The notes: generated by a model not told the origin, from the sequence alone. A DNA stretch of 64,000 bases from Desulfovibrio sp. (GCF_019424165.1 NZ_JAHZAA010000002.1:62651-126650), one strand, 5' to 3'. Numbered from the stretch's first letter, positions 28,706 to 38,278 are shown. Program-made: numbers and translations.

Positions 28706-29716
28706 TCAATCAAGGCCGAAGCGGCCCCCGGCTGCGACCAGGTAGGCCTGCCGAATGGCCGCATCGACGCATTCCTCGGCCCAGTGCAGATAGAGCAGCC
28801 TGAGGGATTTCTCAAGCACAGCCCCGGCCCTTTCCCGGCGACGCGCCACAAGGGCTTCGTGTCCGTGCGTCCATACATCGCACAGGCCGTCGGTAAATGC
28901 CTGCGCCCTGTGCCGGGCGCGGTGTCGTGCATTGACCTCGGCCAGCCCAGCCGCCCTGATATGGGCCGCGACATCGGGATGTTCAAGCAGAAATCTGATG
29001 CGAAACTCGGCATCGCCCACGTCGCCGGGGGCATAGCCCACAAGATGCTCACCGTCTACAAAAAGGTCGGCCAGGCCGTGCCCCACACGGGGCGTCACCA
29101 GGCAGCCCCCGCAGCCGAGAGCCTCAAAAACCCTGAAGTTCAGATCCCCGTGTTCGCAGTGGTTCAGCAACACGCGCCCCTGGGGAAAAAGCTGCCTGTA
29201 GTTGCCCCGGACAACGTGCAAGCCGGAAAGCCTCTCCCCAAGGCGACGCAAAAAATCCGCGCGCCGGGGCATGGCTGGCGAAACGGTGCCCACAAAAAGA
29301 CAGTCCCACAAGTACCGGGCATCAGGATCGGGCTGATCCCGCTCATGGGCAAAAGGCGGCGACCACCACACACGCTCCTGCTCTAAAAAGGGGCCGGAAA
29401 AACGCGCAAGATGGTCGCGCAACGACACAAGGCATATGTCAAAGGCCTGGGCGTAAAAGGGCTGCCAGCTATGGATATGCGAGTCAACGCTGTAATGGAC
29501 CGTCAGGCAGGGAAAATTCTCAACCCCGAGCACAAAGGGCGGCTGGCTTTTGTCAGCCACAACCAGTACATCCGGCACAAAACCCGCAAGGCGCACCAGA
29601 TCATGCCAGCCGAATACGCAACCGCCACCAAAATTGTGCAGAGTCACATCCTGCCAGCCGCAGGCGCGCAATTCCGCGCCGAAAAAGGGGCTGCCCAGCC
29701 ACAAAAGTTTTTGCAT
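28706..29716 (-). CDS. CgeB-like glycosyltransferase
   Basis: A 336-residue protein that looks like a GT-B glycosyltransferase. The N-terminal half (PDVLVVADKSQPP, TVHYSVDSHIH, DICLVSLRDHLARF) resembles the DUF3880/CgeB type. The C-terminal half has the usual GT-1 layout: a short loop, NFRVFEALGCGGCLVTPR, then GLADLFVDGEHLVGY. The likely role is surface polysaccharide or glycoprotein decoration, with donor and acceptor unknown. The ATG at 29716 is preferred, with GGGGGA just upstream and the conserved MQKLLWLGSPFFG start; an upstream in-frame ATG at 29782 has weaker support. Confidence 0.75.
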   Translation of the reverse strand: MQKLLWLGSPFFGAELRACGWQDVTLHNFGGGCVFGWHDLVRLAGFVPDVLVVADKSQPPFVLGVENFPCLTVHYSVDSHIHSWQPFYAQAFDICLVSLRDHLARFSGPFLEQERVWWSPPFAHERDQPDPDARYLWDCLFVGTVSPAMPRRADFLRRLGERLSGLHVVRGNYRQLFPQGRVLLNHCEHGDLNFRVFEALGCGGCLVTPRVGHGLADLFVDGEHLVGYAPGDVGDAEFRIRFLLEHPDVAAHIRAAGLAEVNARHRARHRAQAFTDGLCDVWTHGHEALVARRRERAGAVLEKSLRLLYLHWAEECVDAAIRQAYLVAAGGRFGLD

Positions 29717-29782
29717 GATCCCCCGGCAGTTGTCAAAAAAGCCTTTTGCATGCCGACAGTTGCCAACAGTGCCAAGATACAA

Positions 29783-29821
29783 TAGGTTTGAAACCTAGCC
29801 TTGACGCCCTGCGGCGTCAAG
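29783..29821 (+). repeat. Two adjacent palindromes before the AsmA-like gene
   Basis: TAGGTTTGAAACCTA (29783-29797, perfect seven-base arms) is followed by CTTGACGCC CTGC GGCGTCAAG (29800-29821, perfect nine-base arms). They sit in the divergent region, 16 bases before the plus-strand start. They may be operators or a 5' leader hairpin. Confidence 0.55.
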
Positions 29822-29836
29822 ATACGAGACTGCAAC

Positions 29837-32800
29837 ATGTTTCTGAATGCCCGTCGCCTACGCCTTTTCGCGCGCATATTTCTGGCGCTTTTCCTCCTGC
29901 TGTCGGCGTTGACGGCGGGGGCCTTTTACCTGTTGCAGCGCAACCCCCAGGCCCTTGCCGGGCATTTTATCAAGGAACTGAGCGACCGCACCGGCCTGCA
30001 CATCACCGTGGATGCCGTCAATGTGGCTCTTTTGCCCGTTCCCGCGCTGGCCGTAAGTACGCTGACCGTCACGGGTGCAAACTGGCAGTTTACCACCGCC
30101 TACGCCACCCTCAGACCCGATTTCGCCGCTCTTGTGCAGGGCCGTCTGGAACCCCGCAACATATCCTTGCTGCGTCCCCGCGTCAGCGGCACTGTTGCTG
30201 TTCCTCTCAGCCCGGATATGGACATCAAGGCCCTGCTGGGCAGCGGCGGCCCGCAGGGCGACCTTTTGTCCGGCCGCTGCCGCCTGTCTGTACAGCAAGG
30301 GGACGTACGCATTCAGGGCGCGGAAAACTCCAGCCTTGCCATTGAGGGCATGCAGTGCGATCTGGAGGCAAAACCCGGCGACAGCATAAGCGGCAACATC
30401 GGCTGGGCATCAGCCGCCCTTGTGCCGCCCGACGGCCAGCCGATACTTCTGGACAGCCTGTATCTTGACGGCAAAGGCAGCCTTGAAAATCTGCTCGCGC
30501 AGCCGCGCCTTACCGCCAGCGGGGTGCTGCGCGCGCCCCAGTGGCTGCCCGAGATGAAATTTTCCCTCAAGCTTTCTCCAGCCAGCGTTCTTCCCGGCAA
30601 GCAGGGGCTTGACCTTACTGCCGACCTTGAAGGCAGCGTCAGCAAGGACGACACCGCCCTGCCCTTCCGCTTTATGGGCGGCGCGAGTTGGCGGCAGGCC
30701 GATCCGCACAGGGTGGGCCTGGAAAAGCTGCGCCTGACGTTCGGCCCTGATGATGCCAGCTTTAACGGCGCGCTGACCATAAACGAAAACAGCGCGCCGT
30801 CCCTGGCGGGGCGCCTGCAACTGCACCGCGCAAGCCTCACCCGCTGGCTGGGTTTTGCCCGCAATCTGGCCCCCGGGCTGCAAATTGCCCTGGACGAACT
30901 CAGCGATGGGCTGCTGGTTTTTGACCTGGACGCAGCGGGCCTGCGTGTGCCGCATATTGAAGTGACGGCGGCGGGCAGCCGCTTTACGGGCAGCGGCGGC
31001 GTGGCGGACTGGAGCAAGCCCGAAGTGGCGCTGGACCTCGTCTCTGACAACGTGAATCTTGGCCGCGCAATCCCCGAAGCCGTGGGCGACCTGCCCGCGG
31101 AGCCGCAGTTCGGCCACGGACCGTTTACGCCCATACCCGGCGCCCCCCTCATGCCCGGCGAAATCGGCGTGGACTACAACATACGGCTGGCCGCCAAAAA
31201 GGTGGCGTACGGCAGCATTGTCATTGATGATGCGCTGGTGGTCATCCGCCAGGGCCTGCTGGATGCCAAAACCCGCCTTGAAGACACCCTGCTGCTGGTG
31301 GAAGGCAAGCTGTACGGGGGCAGCGTCAAAGGCGAGACCATCCTTGGCGGCGACAAAAGCACCCCCTATTCCATACGCCTGCGCGCCCGCGATGTGAACG
31401 GCGCGGCCCTGGCCAATGACCTCAAGGTCATGCCTGTGGGCAGCGGTCGCTTGCGGGCGGATGTGGACGTCATGAGCCAGGGCCGTGAACTGGATGTTTT
31501 TCTGGGCAAGCTGCGCGGCAGCGTGACCGCCCGCGCTGAAAACGGTTTTTTACGACCGCCGCCGCGCATCAGCGGAGGCAAAAAATCCTCTTTGGCTTTC
31601 TCGCTTCTGGATGTCGGGCTCAAGGTGCGCACCGCGGCCTGGGACGGCGAACGCCTCGGCCTTGAAGGCCAATGGACAGCCGCGCTGGCCGCGCAGGGGC
31701 TGGACGCCTCCACCGACATCAACGGCAGGTTGTGGTTCAGCGGTGATGGAGCGGATGGCGGGCAGATGGACTTTACCAGCCTGCCCGGTTCCTTTTCCCT
31801 GCGCATGGATGCGGAACGCTCCCTCAAGCCGGACGGCCTGCACGTGCAGGCTTCGGGCCGCTTCAGCGGCCAATCCAGCCGTAATGAACTTTCCGTATCC
31901 GAAGCCCACATCAATGTTCTCGGTGTGGAGGCGCACGGGCAGGCCAGCCTTGCTTCCGGCAAGGACGGCCCCTTCTGGCAGGGCAAACTTTCTGCCTACA
32001 GCCCGGATATTGCCCGTACCCTGCGCATGGCTGGCATGGGCAGAATAAGCATGCCCCCGTCGTTGAACCGTATAGAGATGGAAGCCCGCTTCAGAGGAAC
32101 CCCCGATACCCTCGCCCTGCGCGAAATCCGCGCCAAGGCCGACCAGAGCGTCATCACCGGAACCCTGAATGTCGACTGGCGCGAGCAGCCCGCCCTGAAC
32201 TTCAAGCTCAACGCCGACCAGATCAACCTTGACCGCTACATGAGCACTGCTCCCGCCAGCAAAGGCAAGGCAGGCAGCAAGGAATGGGATTTCCGCTTCA
32301 TGCGGGCCTTTCGCGCACAAGGCGAAATGAGCATAACCAGGTTAACGGCCATGCGCTTTACGGTGCAGAACCTGCGCACCCGCTACAAGCTGGAAAATGG
32401 ACGGCTCACGTCCGACTCCATAACCGGCCAGTTTTACGGCGCGCCCATCATAAGCAAGGGAACCATTACCTTCAACAAGGGCCTCAGTTTCAGCAACACC
32501 CTGACGATCAACAACTTTGACCTTACCGAAGCCAGCAACGCCCGGGGCGGCAGCGCAGCACTCAGGGGCAAAGGCTCTGTCCACTCTGAAATCCACGCCA
32601 GCCTCACCGGTCCCGACCAGCTCCCCGCCCTGCTCAACGGCAAATGGCGGGTCGAGGTGCTCAACGGCTCGTTCCAGCACAGAACCCCGGAAGGCAAGCT
32701 CAAGGGCAAACCCACCCCCATTACCGCATCCGGCGCGTCAGGCAGCATCACCAACGGCGTAGCGCGAAGTAGTGATTTTTATCTCAAAGGGACTGGCCTT

Positions 32801-33034
32801 CAGGTTAATGGCGGCGGCTGGATAGACTTTAACAGCGAAACACTGGACTGCAACTTTAACGTCAGCATGAAGAACGTGCCGGACTTTCCCCTGCGCCTTT
32901 ACGGCAGCCTGGACAACACCAAAACATCCATCGGCGCGGGTACGCTTATCCTGAACACGCTTGGCGATATTACCAAGGGTTTTGTGGACGTGCTCGGCGG
33001 CATCGTTGAAGGAACCTGGAAACTTTTTCGCTGA
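29837..33034 (+). CDS. AsmA-family envelope protein
   Basis: A 1065-residue protein with an N-terminal membrane helix (FARIFLALFLLLSALTAGAFYLL) and a long beta-rich periplasmic part that matches the AsmA/YhdP group, thought to bridge the membranes and help move phospholipids. Family blocks include ITVDAVNVALLPVPALAVSTLTV near the start and, at the end, ISMPPSLNRIEMEARF, LNADQINLDRYM and NGSFQHRTPEGKLKG. The ATG at 29837 starts the signal-anchor; the ribosome site is weak. It is apparently monocistronic, followed by adk 148 bases later. Confidence 0.85.
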   Translation: MFLNARRLRLFARIFLALFLLLSALTAGAFYLLQRNPQALAGHFIKELSDRTGLHITVDAVNVALLPVPALAVSTLTVTGANWQFTTAYATLRPDFAALVQGRLEPRNISLLRPRVSGTVAVPLSPDMDIKALLGSGGPQGDLLSGRCRLSVQQGDVRIQGAENSSLAIEGMQCDLEAKPGDSISGNIGWASAALVPPDGQPILLDSLYLDGKGSLENLLAQPRLTASGVLRAPQWLPEMKFSLKLSPASVLPGKQGLDLTADLEGSVSKDDTALPFRFMGGASWRQADPHRVGLEKLRLTFGPDDASFNGALTINENSAPSLAGRLQLHRASLTRWLGFARNLAPGLQIALDELSDGLLVFDLDAAGLRVPHIEVTAAGSRFTGSGGVADWSKPEVALDLVSDNVNLGRAIPEAVGDLPAEPQFGHGPFTPIPGAPLMPGEIGVDYNIRLAAKKVAYGSIVIDDALVVIRQGLLDAKTRLEDTLLLVEGKLYGGSVKGETILGGDKSTPYSIRLRARDVNGAALANDLKVMPVGSGRLRADVDVMSQGRELDVFLGKLRGSVTARAENGFLRPPPRISGGKKSSLAFSLLDVGLKVRTAAWDGERLGLEGQWTAALAAQGLDASTDINGRLWFSGDGADGGQMDFTSLPGSFSLRMDAERSLKPDGLHVQASGRFSGQSSRNELSVSEAHINVLGVEAHGQASLASGKDGPFWQGKLSAYSPDIARTLRMAGMGRISMPPSLNRIEMEARFRGTPDTLALREIRAKADQSVITGTLNVDWREQPALNFKLNADQINLDRYMSTAPASKGKAGSKEWDFRFMRAFRAQGEMSITRLTAMRFTVQNLRTRYKLENGRLTSDSITGQFYGAPIISKGTITFNKGLSFSNTLTINNFDLTEASNARGGSAALRGKGSVHSEIHASLTGPDQLPALLNGKWRVEVLNGSFQHRTPEGKLKGKPTPITASGASGSITNGVARSSDFYLKGTGLQVNGGGWIDFNSETLDCNFNVSMKNVPDFPLRLYGSLDNTKTSIGAGTLILNTLGDITKGFVDVLGGIVEGTWKLFR

Positions 33035-33182
33035 TAGATTACAAGATTTCACAACGCAAAACACAGGCATTTTGTCGACCATTCTTCCTGCCTCCCGTTG
33101 ACAGGAGCGGCTTTAGAGTCTAGATTGGCGATGTGTTCTTTTTTGCACAATCAAAATTGCGGTTCCGCCAAGGAGAGTGACG

Positions 33183-33854
33183 GTGAATATTCTGATTTTC
33201 GGCCCCAACGGCAGCGGCAAAGGCACTCAAGGCGATCTTATCAAGCAGAAGTACAATCTCGCCCACATCGAATCCGGCGCCATCTTCCGTGAACACATCG
33301 GCGGCGGCACAGAACTGGGCAAGAAAGCCAAGGCCTATATTGACCGCGGCGACCTTGTGCCCGACGAAATCACCATTCCTATGGTTCTTGAAACCCTGAA
33401 AACCAAAGGCCAGCACGGCTGGCTGCTTGATGGTTTTCCCCGCAATATGGTGCAGGCCGAAAAACTGTGGGAAGCCCTGCAGAAAGAAGGCATGCGCCTT
33501 GACTATGTGGTAGAAATCCTGCTGCCCCGCGAAACGGCCAAAAACCGCATCATGGGCCGCCGCCTGTGCAAAAACAACAATAACCACCCCAACAATATTT
33601 TCATTGAGGCCATCAAGCCCGATGGCGATGTCTGTCGCGTCTGTGGCGGCGCCCTTTCCAGCCGGTCCGATGACCAGGACGAAACCGCCATCAACAAGCG
33701 CCACGATATTTACTACAGCACCACCGATGGAACCCTGGCCGCCGCCTATTTCTTCAAAAAGCTGGCTGATCAGGGCAAGACAAAATACATTGAGCTTAAC
33801 GGCGAAGGCAGCATCGAATCCATCAAGGAAACCCTGCTGTCCAGGCTGGCCTAA
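33183..33854 (+). CDS. adk: Adenylate kinase
   Basis: Adk, 223 residues, interconverts ATP, ADP and AMP. It begins VNILIFGPNGSGKGTQ with the P-loop at 7-15. The LID domain contains three cysteines (RLCKN and CRVCGG), a possible metal site that is incomplete as a four-Cys set. DGFPRN and the HIESGAIFREHI block are conserved. GTG at 33183 is chosen because AAGGAG ends eight bases upstream and the conserved N-terminus starts there; the GTG at 33177 is too close to the ribosome site. A terminator follows at 33931. Confidence 0.95.
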   Translation: MNILIFGPNGSGKGTQGDLIKQKYNLAHIESGAIFREHIGGGTELGKKAKAYIDRGDLVPDEITIPMVLETLKTKGQHGWLLDGFPRNMVQAEKLWEALQKEGMRLDYVVEILLPRETAKNRIMGRRLCKNNNNHPNNIFIEAIKPDGDVCRVCGGALSSRSDDQDETAINKRHDIYYSTTDGTLAAAYFFKKLADQGKTKYIELNGEGSIESIKETLLSRLA

Positions 33855-33930
33855 CGTCTTTGCCGGCACGGGCTGCAAACTGCTTTCACTGAAACGCAGC
33901 CTGAGCAGAACCCGCCCCAATGACCGCAGA

Positions 33931-33966
33931 AAAAAAGATTCCCGCATGTTTGCGGGAATCTTTTTT
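33931..33966. terminator. Terminator after adk
   Basis: A perfect 16-base inverted repeat, AAAAAAGATTCCCGCA / TGCGGGAATCTTTTTT, with a four-base loop and T runs usable in both directions. Confidence 0.93.
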
Positions 33967-34127
33967 CCACAACGTAAATCCGGCATGAAGAGGCCGTTGC
34001 GCGGCGCGGCACAACGCTGCTGCCGCGCCAACAGTTTTTACCACAGCCTGCCCGCCACGCGGCTTCCAGCAGGACCGGCCGGACCGCTACTCTTGCCCCC
34101 GGCGGCAAGCTGCGCTACTACTCGCCA

Positions 34128-34679
34128 ATGAACAATACACACGACAATACATTTGCCCAAAGCGCTTCCGGCCTGCTGGATGAAGTGATGGGCATGCCGA
34201 ACGCGCGCGCCGCCGCCGTGGCCCTGGCCTTTGTGCGCCCCGGCGCACGGGAACTTTACGCCCGTGACAGCGAAGATTTTCTTGCTCCGGCCACCAGCCG
34301 GTCTGCCGGTTTCGACCTGCGCGCCTGCCTGGACACGGCCGAGGCGGTCATTGCCCCGGGGCAGCGCCTCAAGGTCGGCACAGGCATTGCCGTGCAGCCG
34401 CAAGCGGCAGACGTGGCGGGTTTTGTTTATTCCCGCAGCGGTCTTGGAGCGCGCGACGGCCTGACCGTGGCCCAGGGCGTAGGGGTCATTGACCCCGACT
34501 ATACCGGAGAAATACTGGTGGTTCTTCTGAACACCTCCGGGCAGGAACGCCGCATCGCCAATGGCGAGCGCGTGGCCCAGCTCATCTTTCAGCCCTTTGT
34601 ACGCCCCCGCTGGCGTGAGGTGGCGGAACTGACCCCCACCGGGCGAGGTTCCGGCGGCTTCGGGCACACAGGGCGCTAA
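34128..34679 (+). CDS. dut: dUTP diphosphatase
   Basis: Dut, 183 residues, hydrolyses dUTP to dUMP, keeping uracil out of DNA and feeding thymidylate synthesis. All five trimeric dUTPase motifs are visible in order: AGFDLRA, YSRSGLG, GVGVIDPDYTGEI, NGERVAQLIF and the C-terminal arm GRGSGGFGHTG. The first 30 or so residues are an extension that the family usually lacks, and a later start would remove it, but no better start with a ribosome site is apparent. It lies 64 bases before the aminotransferase and may be co-transcribed with it. Confidence 0.93.
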   Translation: MNNTHDNTFAQSASGLLDEVMGMPNARAAAVALAFVRPGARELYARDSEDFLAPATSRSAGFDLRACLDTAEAVIAPGQRLKVGTGIAVQPQAADVAGFVYSRSGLGARDGLTVAQGVGVIDPDYTGEILVVLLNTSGQERRIANGERVAQLIFQPFVRPRWREVAELTPTGRGSGGFGHTGR

Positions 34680-34743
34680 CAGCGCCGCGCCCCTGCGGCG
34701 CGTCCAAAACAACCATCTGTTTATCGAGAAAAGGAGTCCGTCC

Positions 34744-35949
34744 ATGTCACAAGCCTTTGCTGCCGTCAAAGCCGGGGAAGAAAGCCTGCTCTGCCGTTCT
34801 TACAGCCGCTATCCTGTGGCCGTGGTCCGAGGCAAGGGCGCGCGATTGTGGGATGTGGACGGCAAGGAATATGTCGACCTGTTGGCGGGCATTGCTGTTA
34901 CGACCCTCGGCCACTGCAACGATGAAGTAAACGCCGCTCTGGCCGCACAGGCGGAAAAGCTCTGGCATGTGAGCAATCTCTTCTATCAGGAAGAACAGCT
35001 TGAGCTGGCGCGCCTGCTTTTATCCACCAGCCATCACAACAAGGCTTTTTTCTGTAACTCCGGGGCCGAGGCCAACGAGGCATGCATCAAGCTGGCCCGC
35101 CGCTATATGCGCAAGGTCAGGCAGCGCGATGCCTATGAAATCATCACCCTGCACGGCTGCTTCCACGGGCGCACACTGGGCGCACTTGCCGCCACAGGAC
35201 GCGAAAACCTCAGCGACGGCTTCACTCCCCTGCCCGAAGGGTTCAGGCAGGTTCCGGCCAACGACATGGACGCCATGAGCGCGGCCATCACCCCGGCCAC
35301 TGCCGCGGTTCTGGTGGAAGTGGTGCAGGGCGAAGGCGGCATTGTGCCGTTGCCCGGTGACTATCTGCGGCAGCTTGAGGCCCTGTGCCGCCAACGCGAC
35401 GTGCTCTTCATGTGCGATGAGGTCCAGGCAGGACTTGGCCGCACCGGCACTTTCTGGGCCTTCCAGAACCACGGCCTGACGCCTGACGCCATCAGCGTTG
35501 CCAAGGCTCTGGCCAACGGCCTGCCCATGGGGGCCATGCTGGCTACAGACGAGGTTGCCGCAGGTTTTGAGGCGGGCAGCCATGCCACCACATTCGGCGG
35601 TGGCGCTCTGACCTCCGGCGTGGCCACCAAGGTGATTGAAATTCTGCTGCGTGACAAGCTGACCGAACGCGCCGCCCAACTGGGTGAACACATGAAGCGC
35701 GCCCTTGCGGCCATGCAGGAACGCCTGCCCGGCAAAATTGCCGAAGTGCGAGGCCTGGGCCTTATGCTGGGCATTGAGCTTGCCGTGGACGGCAAGGCCG
35801 TGTGGGACGAACTGCTGCGCCGGGGCTATATCTGCAACCTGAGCCACGGCACGACCCTGCGCCTTCTGCCGCCCCTGAACATCGACCAGGCAGACCTGGA
35901 TGGCTTTCTGGATACGCTTGAAGACATCCTGCGGAATTTTACCGCCTGA
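34744..35949 (+). CDS. argD: Acetylornithine/class-III aminotransferase
   Basis: A 401-residue PLP-dependent aminotransferase. The PLP-lysine is Lys254 in SVAKALANGLPMGA, the PLP-Asp is Asp225 in MCDEVQAGLGRTG, and CNSGAEANE (residues 104-112) binds the phosphate. By family it transfers amino groups between glutamate and N-acetylglutamate semialdehyde (ArgD), and such enzymes often also serve as succinyl-DAP aminotransferase. AAAAGGAG lies before the ATG. No other arg genes are adjacent, so the arginine role is inferred from sequence type only. Confidence 0.88.
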   Translation: MSQAFAAVKAGEESLLCRSYSRYPVAVVRGKGARLWDVDGKEYVDLLAGIAVTTLGHCNDEVNAALAAQAEKLWHVSNLFYQEEQLELARLLLSTSHHNKAFFCNSGAEANEACIKLARRYMRKVRQRDAYEIITLHGCFHGRTLGALAATGRENLSDGFTPLPEGFRQVPANDMDAMSAAITPATAAVLVEVVQGEGGIVPLPGDYLRQLEALCRQRDVLFMCDEVQAGLGRTGTFWAFQNHGLTPDAISVAKALANGLPMGAMLATDEVAAGFEAGSHATTFGGGALTSGVATKVIEILLRDKLTERAAQLGEHMKRALAAMQERLPGKIAEVRGLGLMLGIELAVDGKAVWDELLRRGYICNLSHGTTLRLLPPLNIDQADLDGFLDTLEDILRNFTA

Positions 35950-36024
35950 AAAGCGCCACAGGGGCTTTACAGACAGGTCATTGTAGACTAAATAAGCTGC
36001 GTTGAATTTCAGGTACGACTATTA

Positions 36025-36052
36025 CGGCAACCCCGCTTCGGCGGGGTTGCCG
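36025..36052 (+). terminator. Stable TTCG hairpin between argD and the DksA-like gene
   Basis: CGGCAACCCCGC pairs perfectly over 12 bases with GCGGGGTTGCCG around a TTCG tetraloop, the most stable loop type in RNA. The T-poor tail (CTTACTTT) makes it a weak terminator. It sits 12 bases before the ribosome site of the small zinc-finger gene and could also be a leader element. Confidence 0.6.
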
Positions 36053-36076
36053 CTTACTTTGCCAAGGAGAAAGCAT

Positions 36077-36295
36077 ATGGACGTTTTTGACCAAGCTACG
36101 GAACTGGAGCGTCTGGACCGTGAGTCGGCCCTTATGCGGGCCCGCGCCGCCATTGACCGGGGAGGACCGGAAATCATCGACGGTGTGGCCTGCTGCCGCG
36201 ACTGCGGCGACCCCATCCCCCAGAAACGCCTCGAAGCCCTGCCGGGCGTTGGCTTGTGCCGCGCCTGCCAGGAAGAACGCGAAAGCGGCAACTAG
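36077..36295 (+). CDS. DksA/TraR-family zinc-finger protein (short type)
   Basis: A 72-residue protein of the small DksA/TraR group. A CRDCGDPIP half with two Cys and a CRACQEE half with two Cys form the zinc knuckle, and a helical N-terminal part precedes them (ERLDRESALMRARAAI). Such proteins bind the secondary channel of RNA polymerase or are general stress regulators; short members lack the long coiled coil of DksA. AAGGAG is eight bases before the ATG. The gene follows the argD-like gene by about 130 bases. Confidence 0.85.
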   Translation: MDVFDQATELERLDRESALMRARAAIDRGGPEIIDGVACCRDCGDPIPQKRLEALPGVGLCRACQEERESGN

Positions 36296-36651
36296 GCCGC
36301 TCCCTCCCCTACATACAGGCGGGGCGCAAGCCTGCGCCGCTGTATTTCCGGCTGCCACCGGGTCTTGACGCTTGTCCGCTGCTCCAAACAGCCACCAGCG
36401 GCACCGCGCATGAGGCTTCGTCGTTACGCGCGTGCGGCGTCATGATCGGCGTCATGCGGCGTTCGGTACGCGTTCACCAGCCAGCCAACGGCATGCCTGT
36501 CTACGGCGATTCCGCCATGCCTCTGTCTGCCCCCATGTGGGGGGCCATGCTCTGCCCGCGAAAAAACGTACTCTTGCAGCAAAAAAAGCGAGCGCGGCCC
36601 CCTAGGCAGGGCCGCGCTCGCAGCAGATTTTTTACCCGGCACTTGCCGGCG
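36296..36651. other. Intergenic stretch before the Pit operon's 3' end
   Basis: Nothing gene-like is recognised. A minus-strand terminator at 36581-36621 closes the Pit transcript. The frames across 36256-37233 are antisense to the transporter and rejected. Confidence 0.55.
36581..36621 (-). terminator. Terminator of the PhoU-like/Pit operon
   Basis: GCGAGCGCGGCCC pairs over 13 bases with GGGCCGCGCTCGC around an eight-base loop, and seven T follow on the minus strand. Confidence 0.93.
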
Positions 36652-37656
36652 CTAATTCCAGATAAAATGCAGCAGCCAGTAAGAGATAAAGCCGATGCTG
36701 CCAGCGGCGGGCAGAGTAAGCACCCAGGCAGTGACCAGGCTTCCGGCCACATTCCAGCGCACCGCCGAAAGACGCTTGGTGGAACCAACGCCAAAAATGC
36801 ACGCGGAAATGGTATGGGTGGTACTCACGGGAGCGCCCAGCATGGAAGCCCCCGTAATGACCAGCGCCGCCGAAGTTTCAGCGGCAAAGCCGTGCACCGG
36901 CTCCAGCTTGAAAATACGGTGTCCCATCGTTTTCACGATCTTCCAGCCGCCCACGGCAGTTCCCAGGGCCATGGCCCCGGCGCAGGACAGCTTGACCCAC
37001 AGCGGCACTTCCACGGCATCAATCTTGCCGAAAATAAGCAGGGCCAGGGTAATAATACCCATGGTTTTCTGGGCATCGTTGAGGCCGTGGCTGATGGCCA
37101 TAAAGGCTGCGGACACAAGCTGCAACCGGCGGAAAAGCCCATTGACCTTACGCCGGTGCATGCGGGCGCAGGACCAGAAAATGATCCACATAATCAGGTA
37201 GCCCACCAGAAAACCCGCCAGGGGCGAGGCTAGCAGCGGGACCAACACCTTGTCCACAATGCCCCCGCCGTTGAGCGCGCCAAAGCCGGCATCGGCCACT
37301 GCCGCGCCGATCAGCCCGCCAATAAGGGCATGGGAAGAGGAAGAGGGTATGCCGAAATACCAGGTTATGCAGTTCCAGCTTATGGCCCCCACAAGAGCGG
37401 CCAGTACAAGCACATGACTGCCCTCTACCACATGGGGCAACACAATGCCGCTGCCCAGCGTCTTGGCTACTTCCGTTCCAAGCAGGGCGCCGCCCAGATT
37501 CAGCAGGGCGGCGGCTCCCACGGCAAAACGAGGCGTGACCACTTTGGTGGATACCACTGTGGCGATGGCGTTGGCACAGTCGTGCGCGCCGTTGGTAAAG
37601 TCGAATATCAGGGCCACCAGCACGATGAGCGCCAGCAGCACAGGAATATCAAACAT
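36652..37656 (-). CDS. Inorganic phosphate transporter (Pit family)
   Basis: A 334-residue inner-membrane carrier of the PiT family, which takes up phosphate or metal phosphate by symport. Family repeats are clear: FDFTNGAHDCANAIATVVST near the N-terminus, GIPSSSSHALIGG, and GAPVSTTHTISACIFG in the second half. Around ten hydrophobic segments are visible. The start overlaps the stop of the upstream DUF47 gene by eight bases, so the two are translationally coupled, an arrangement common for this pair. Confidence 0.95.
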   Translation of the reverse strand: MFDIPVLLALIVLVALIFDFTNGAHDCANAIATVVSTKVVTPRFAVGAAALLNLGGALLGTEVAKTLGSGIVLPHVVEGSHVLVLAALVGAISWNCITWYFGIPSSSSHALIGGLIGAAVADAGFGALNGGGIVDKVLVPLLASPLAGFLVGYLIMWIIFWSCARMHRRKVNGLFRRLQLVSAAFMAISHGLNDAQKTMGIITLALLIFGKIDAVEVPLWVKLSCAGAMALGTAVGGWKIVKTMGHRIFKLEPVHGFAAETSAALVITGASMLGAPVSTTHTISACIFGVGSTKRLSAVRWNVAGSLVTAWVLTLPAAGSIGFISYWLLHFIWN

Positions 37657-38278
37657 TTTTCAGCACCGCTTCCTCGATGGTTTCCGCCAGCGCATTGACC
37701 TGTTCAAGCAGAATGCTCATGCGCTCATACGCCTGACTCCATTTGAGCGTCCGCATGATCTGCGGCACGGTGAGCTCCTGCTGTTCGTCAAACAGTTCCG
37801 CCAGTCCCACGGCCAGCAGCATGTCGCACTCGCCCCGCAAAATGCGGAAAGCGCGGGTTTTATGACAATCGCGGCGGTGTGCCAGCCCTTCAAGCATAAG
37901 ACGGCTCAGGTCCAGCATGGCGCTGATGGTGCGGGCCATTTGCAAAGCGGGAAACCGTATGCCGGTGAATTCGAAAATATGCAGGCGGGTGCTGAGACTG
38001 TGCAGGCAGTCCATGCATTCTTCCTGCTCCTGATTGATGCGAAGGATATCTTCACGATCAATGGGGGTGATGAACGTTTGCGAAAGATCGCGGATTATCT
38101 GACTGTGCAGAACATCCGCCTCTTCTTCAAGAAAAGCGATTTCTTTATGCACGCGGTCCATATTGGCCACGTCTTCAAGCATTTCAACCAGCAGCCCCGA
38201 CATGCGGCGCAGCAGTTCGTTCTGCTCCTCCAGCATGGCGAAAAACGGTGCGGATTTGGGCAACAACGCAGGGAACAT
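37649..38278 (-). CDS. PhoU-like DUF47 protein (Pit accessory)
   Basis: A 209-residue, all-helical cytosolic protein of the DUF47/TIGR00153 group. It has long amphipathic helices with acidic patches such as EIAFLEEEADVLHSQI and a YERMSILLEQVNALAETIEEAVLKNV tail. The family is thought to regulate or couple to the neighbouring Pit transporter. It is the first gene of a two-gene operon. The AT-rich 38279-38526 region carries the promoter. Confidence 0.9.
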   Translation of the reverse strand: MFPALLPKSAPFFAMLEEQNELLRRMSGLLVEMLEDVANMDRVHKEIAFLEEEADVLHSQIIRDLSQTFITPIDREDILRINQEQEECMDCLHSLSTRLHIFEFTGIRFPALQMARTISAMLDLSRLMLEGLAHRRDCHKTRAFRILRGECDMLLAVGLAELFDEQQELTVPQIMRTLKWSQAYERMSILLEQVNALAETIEEAVLKNV

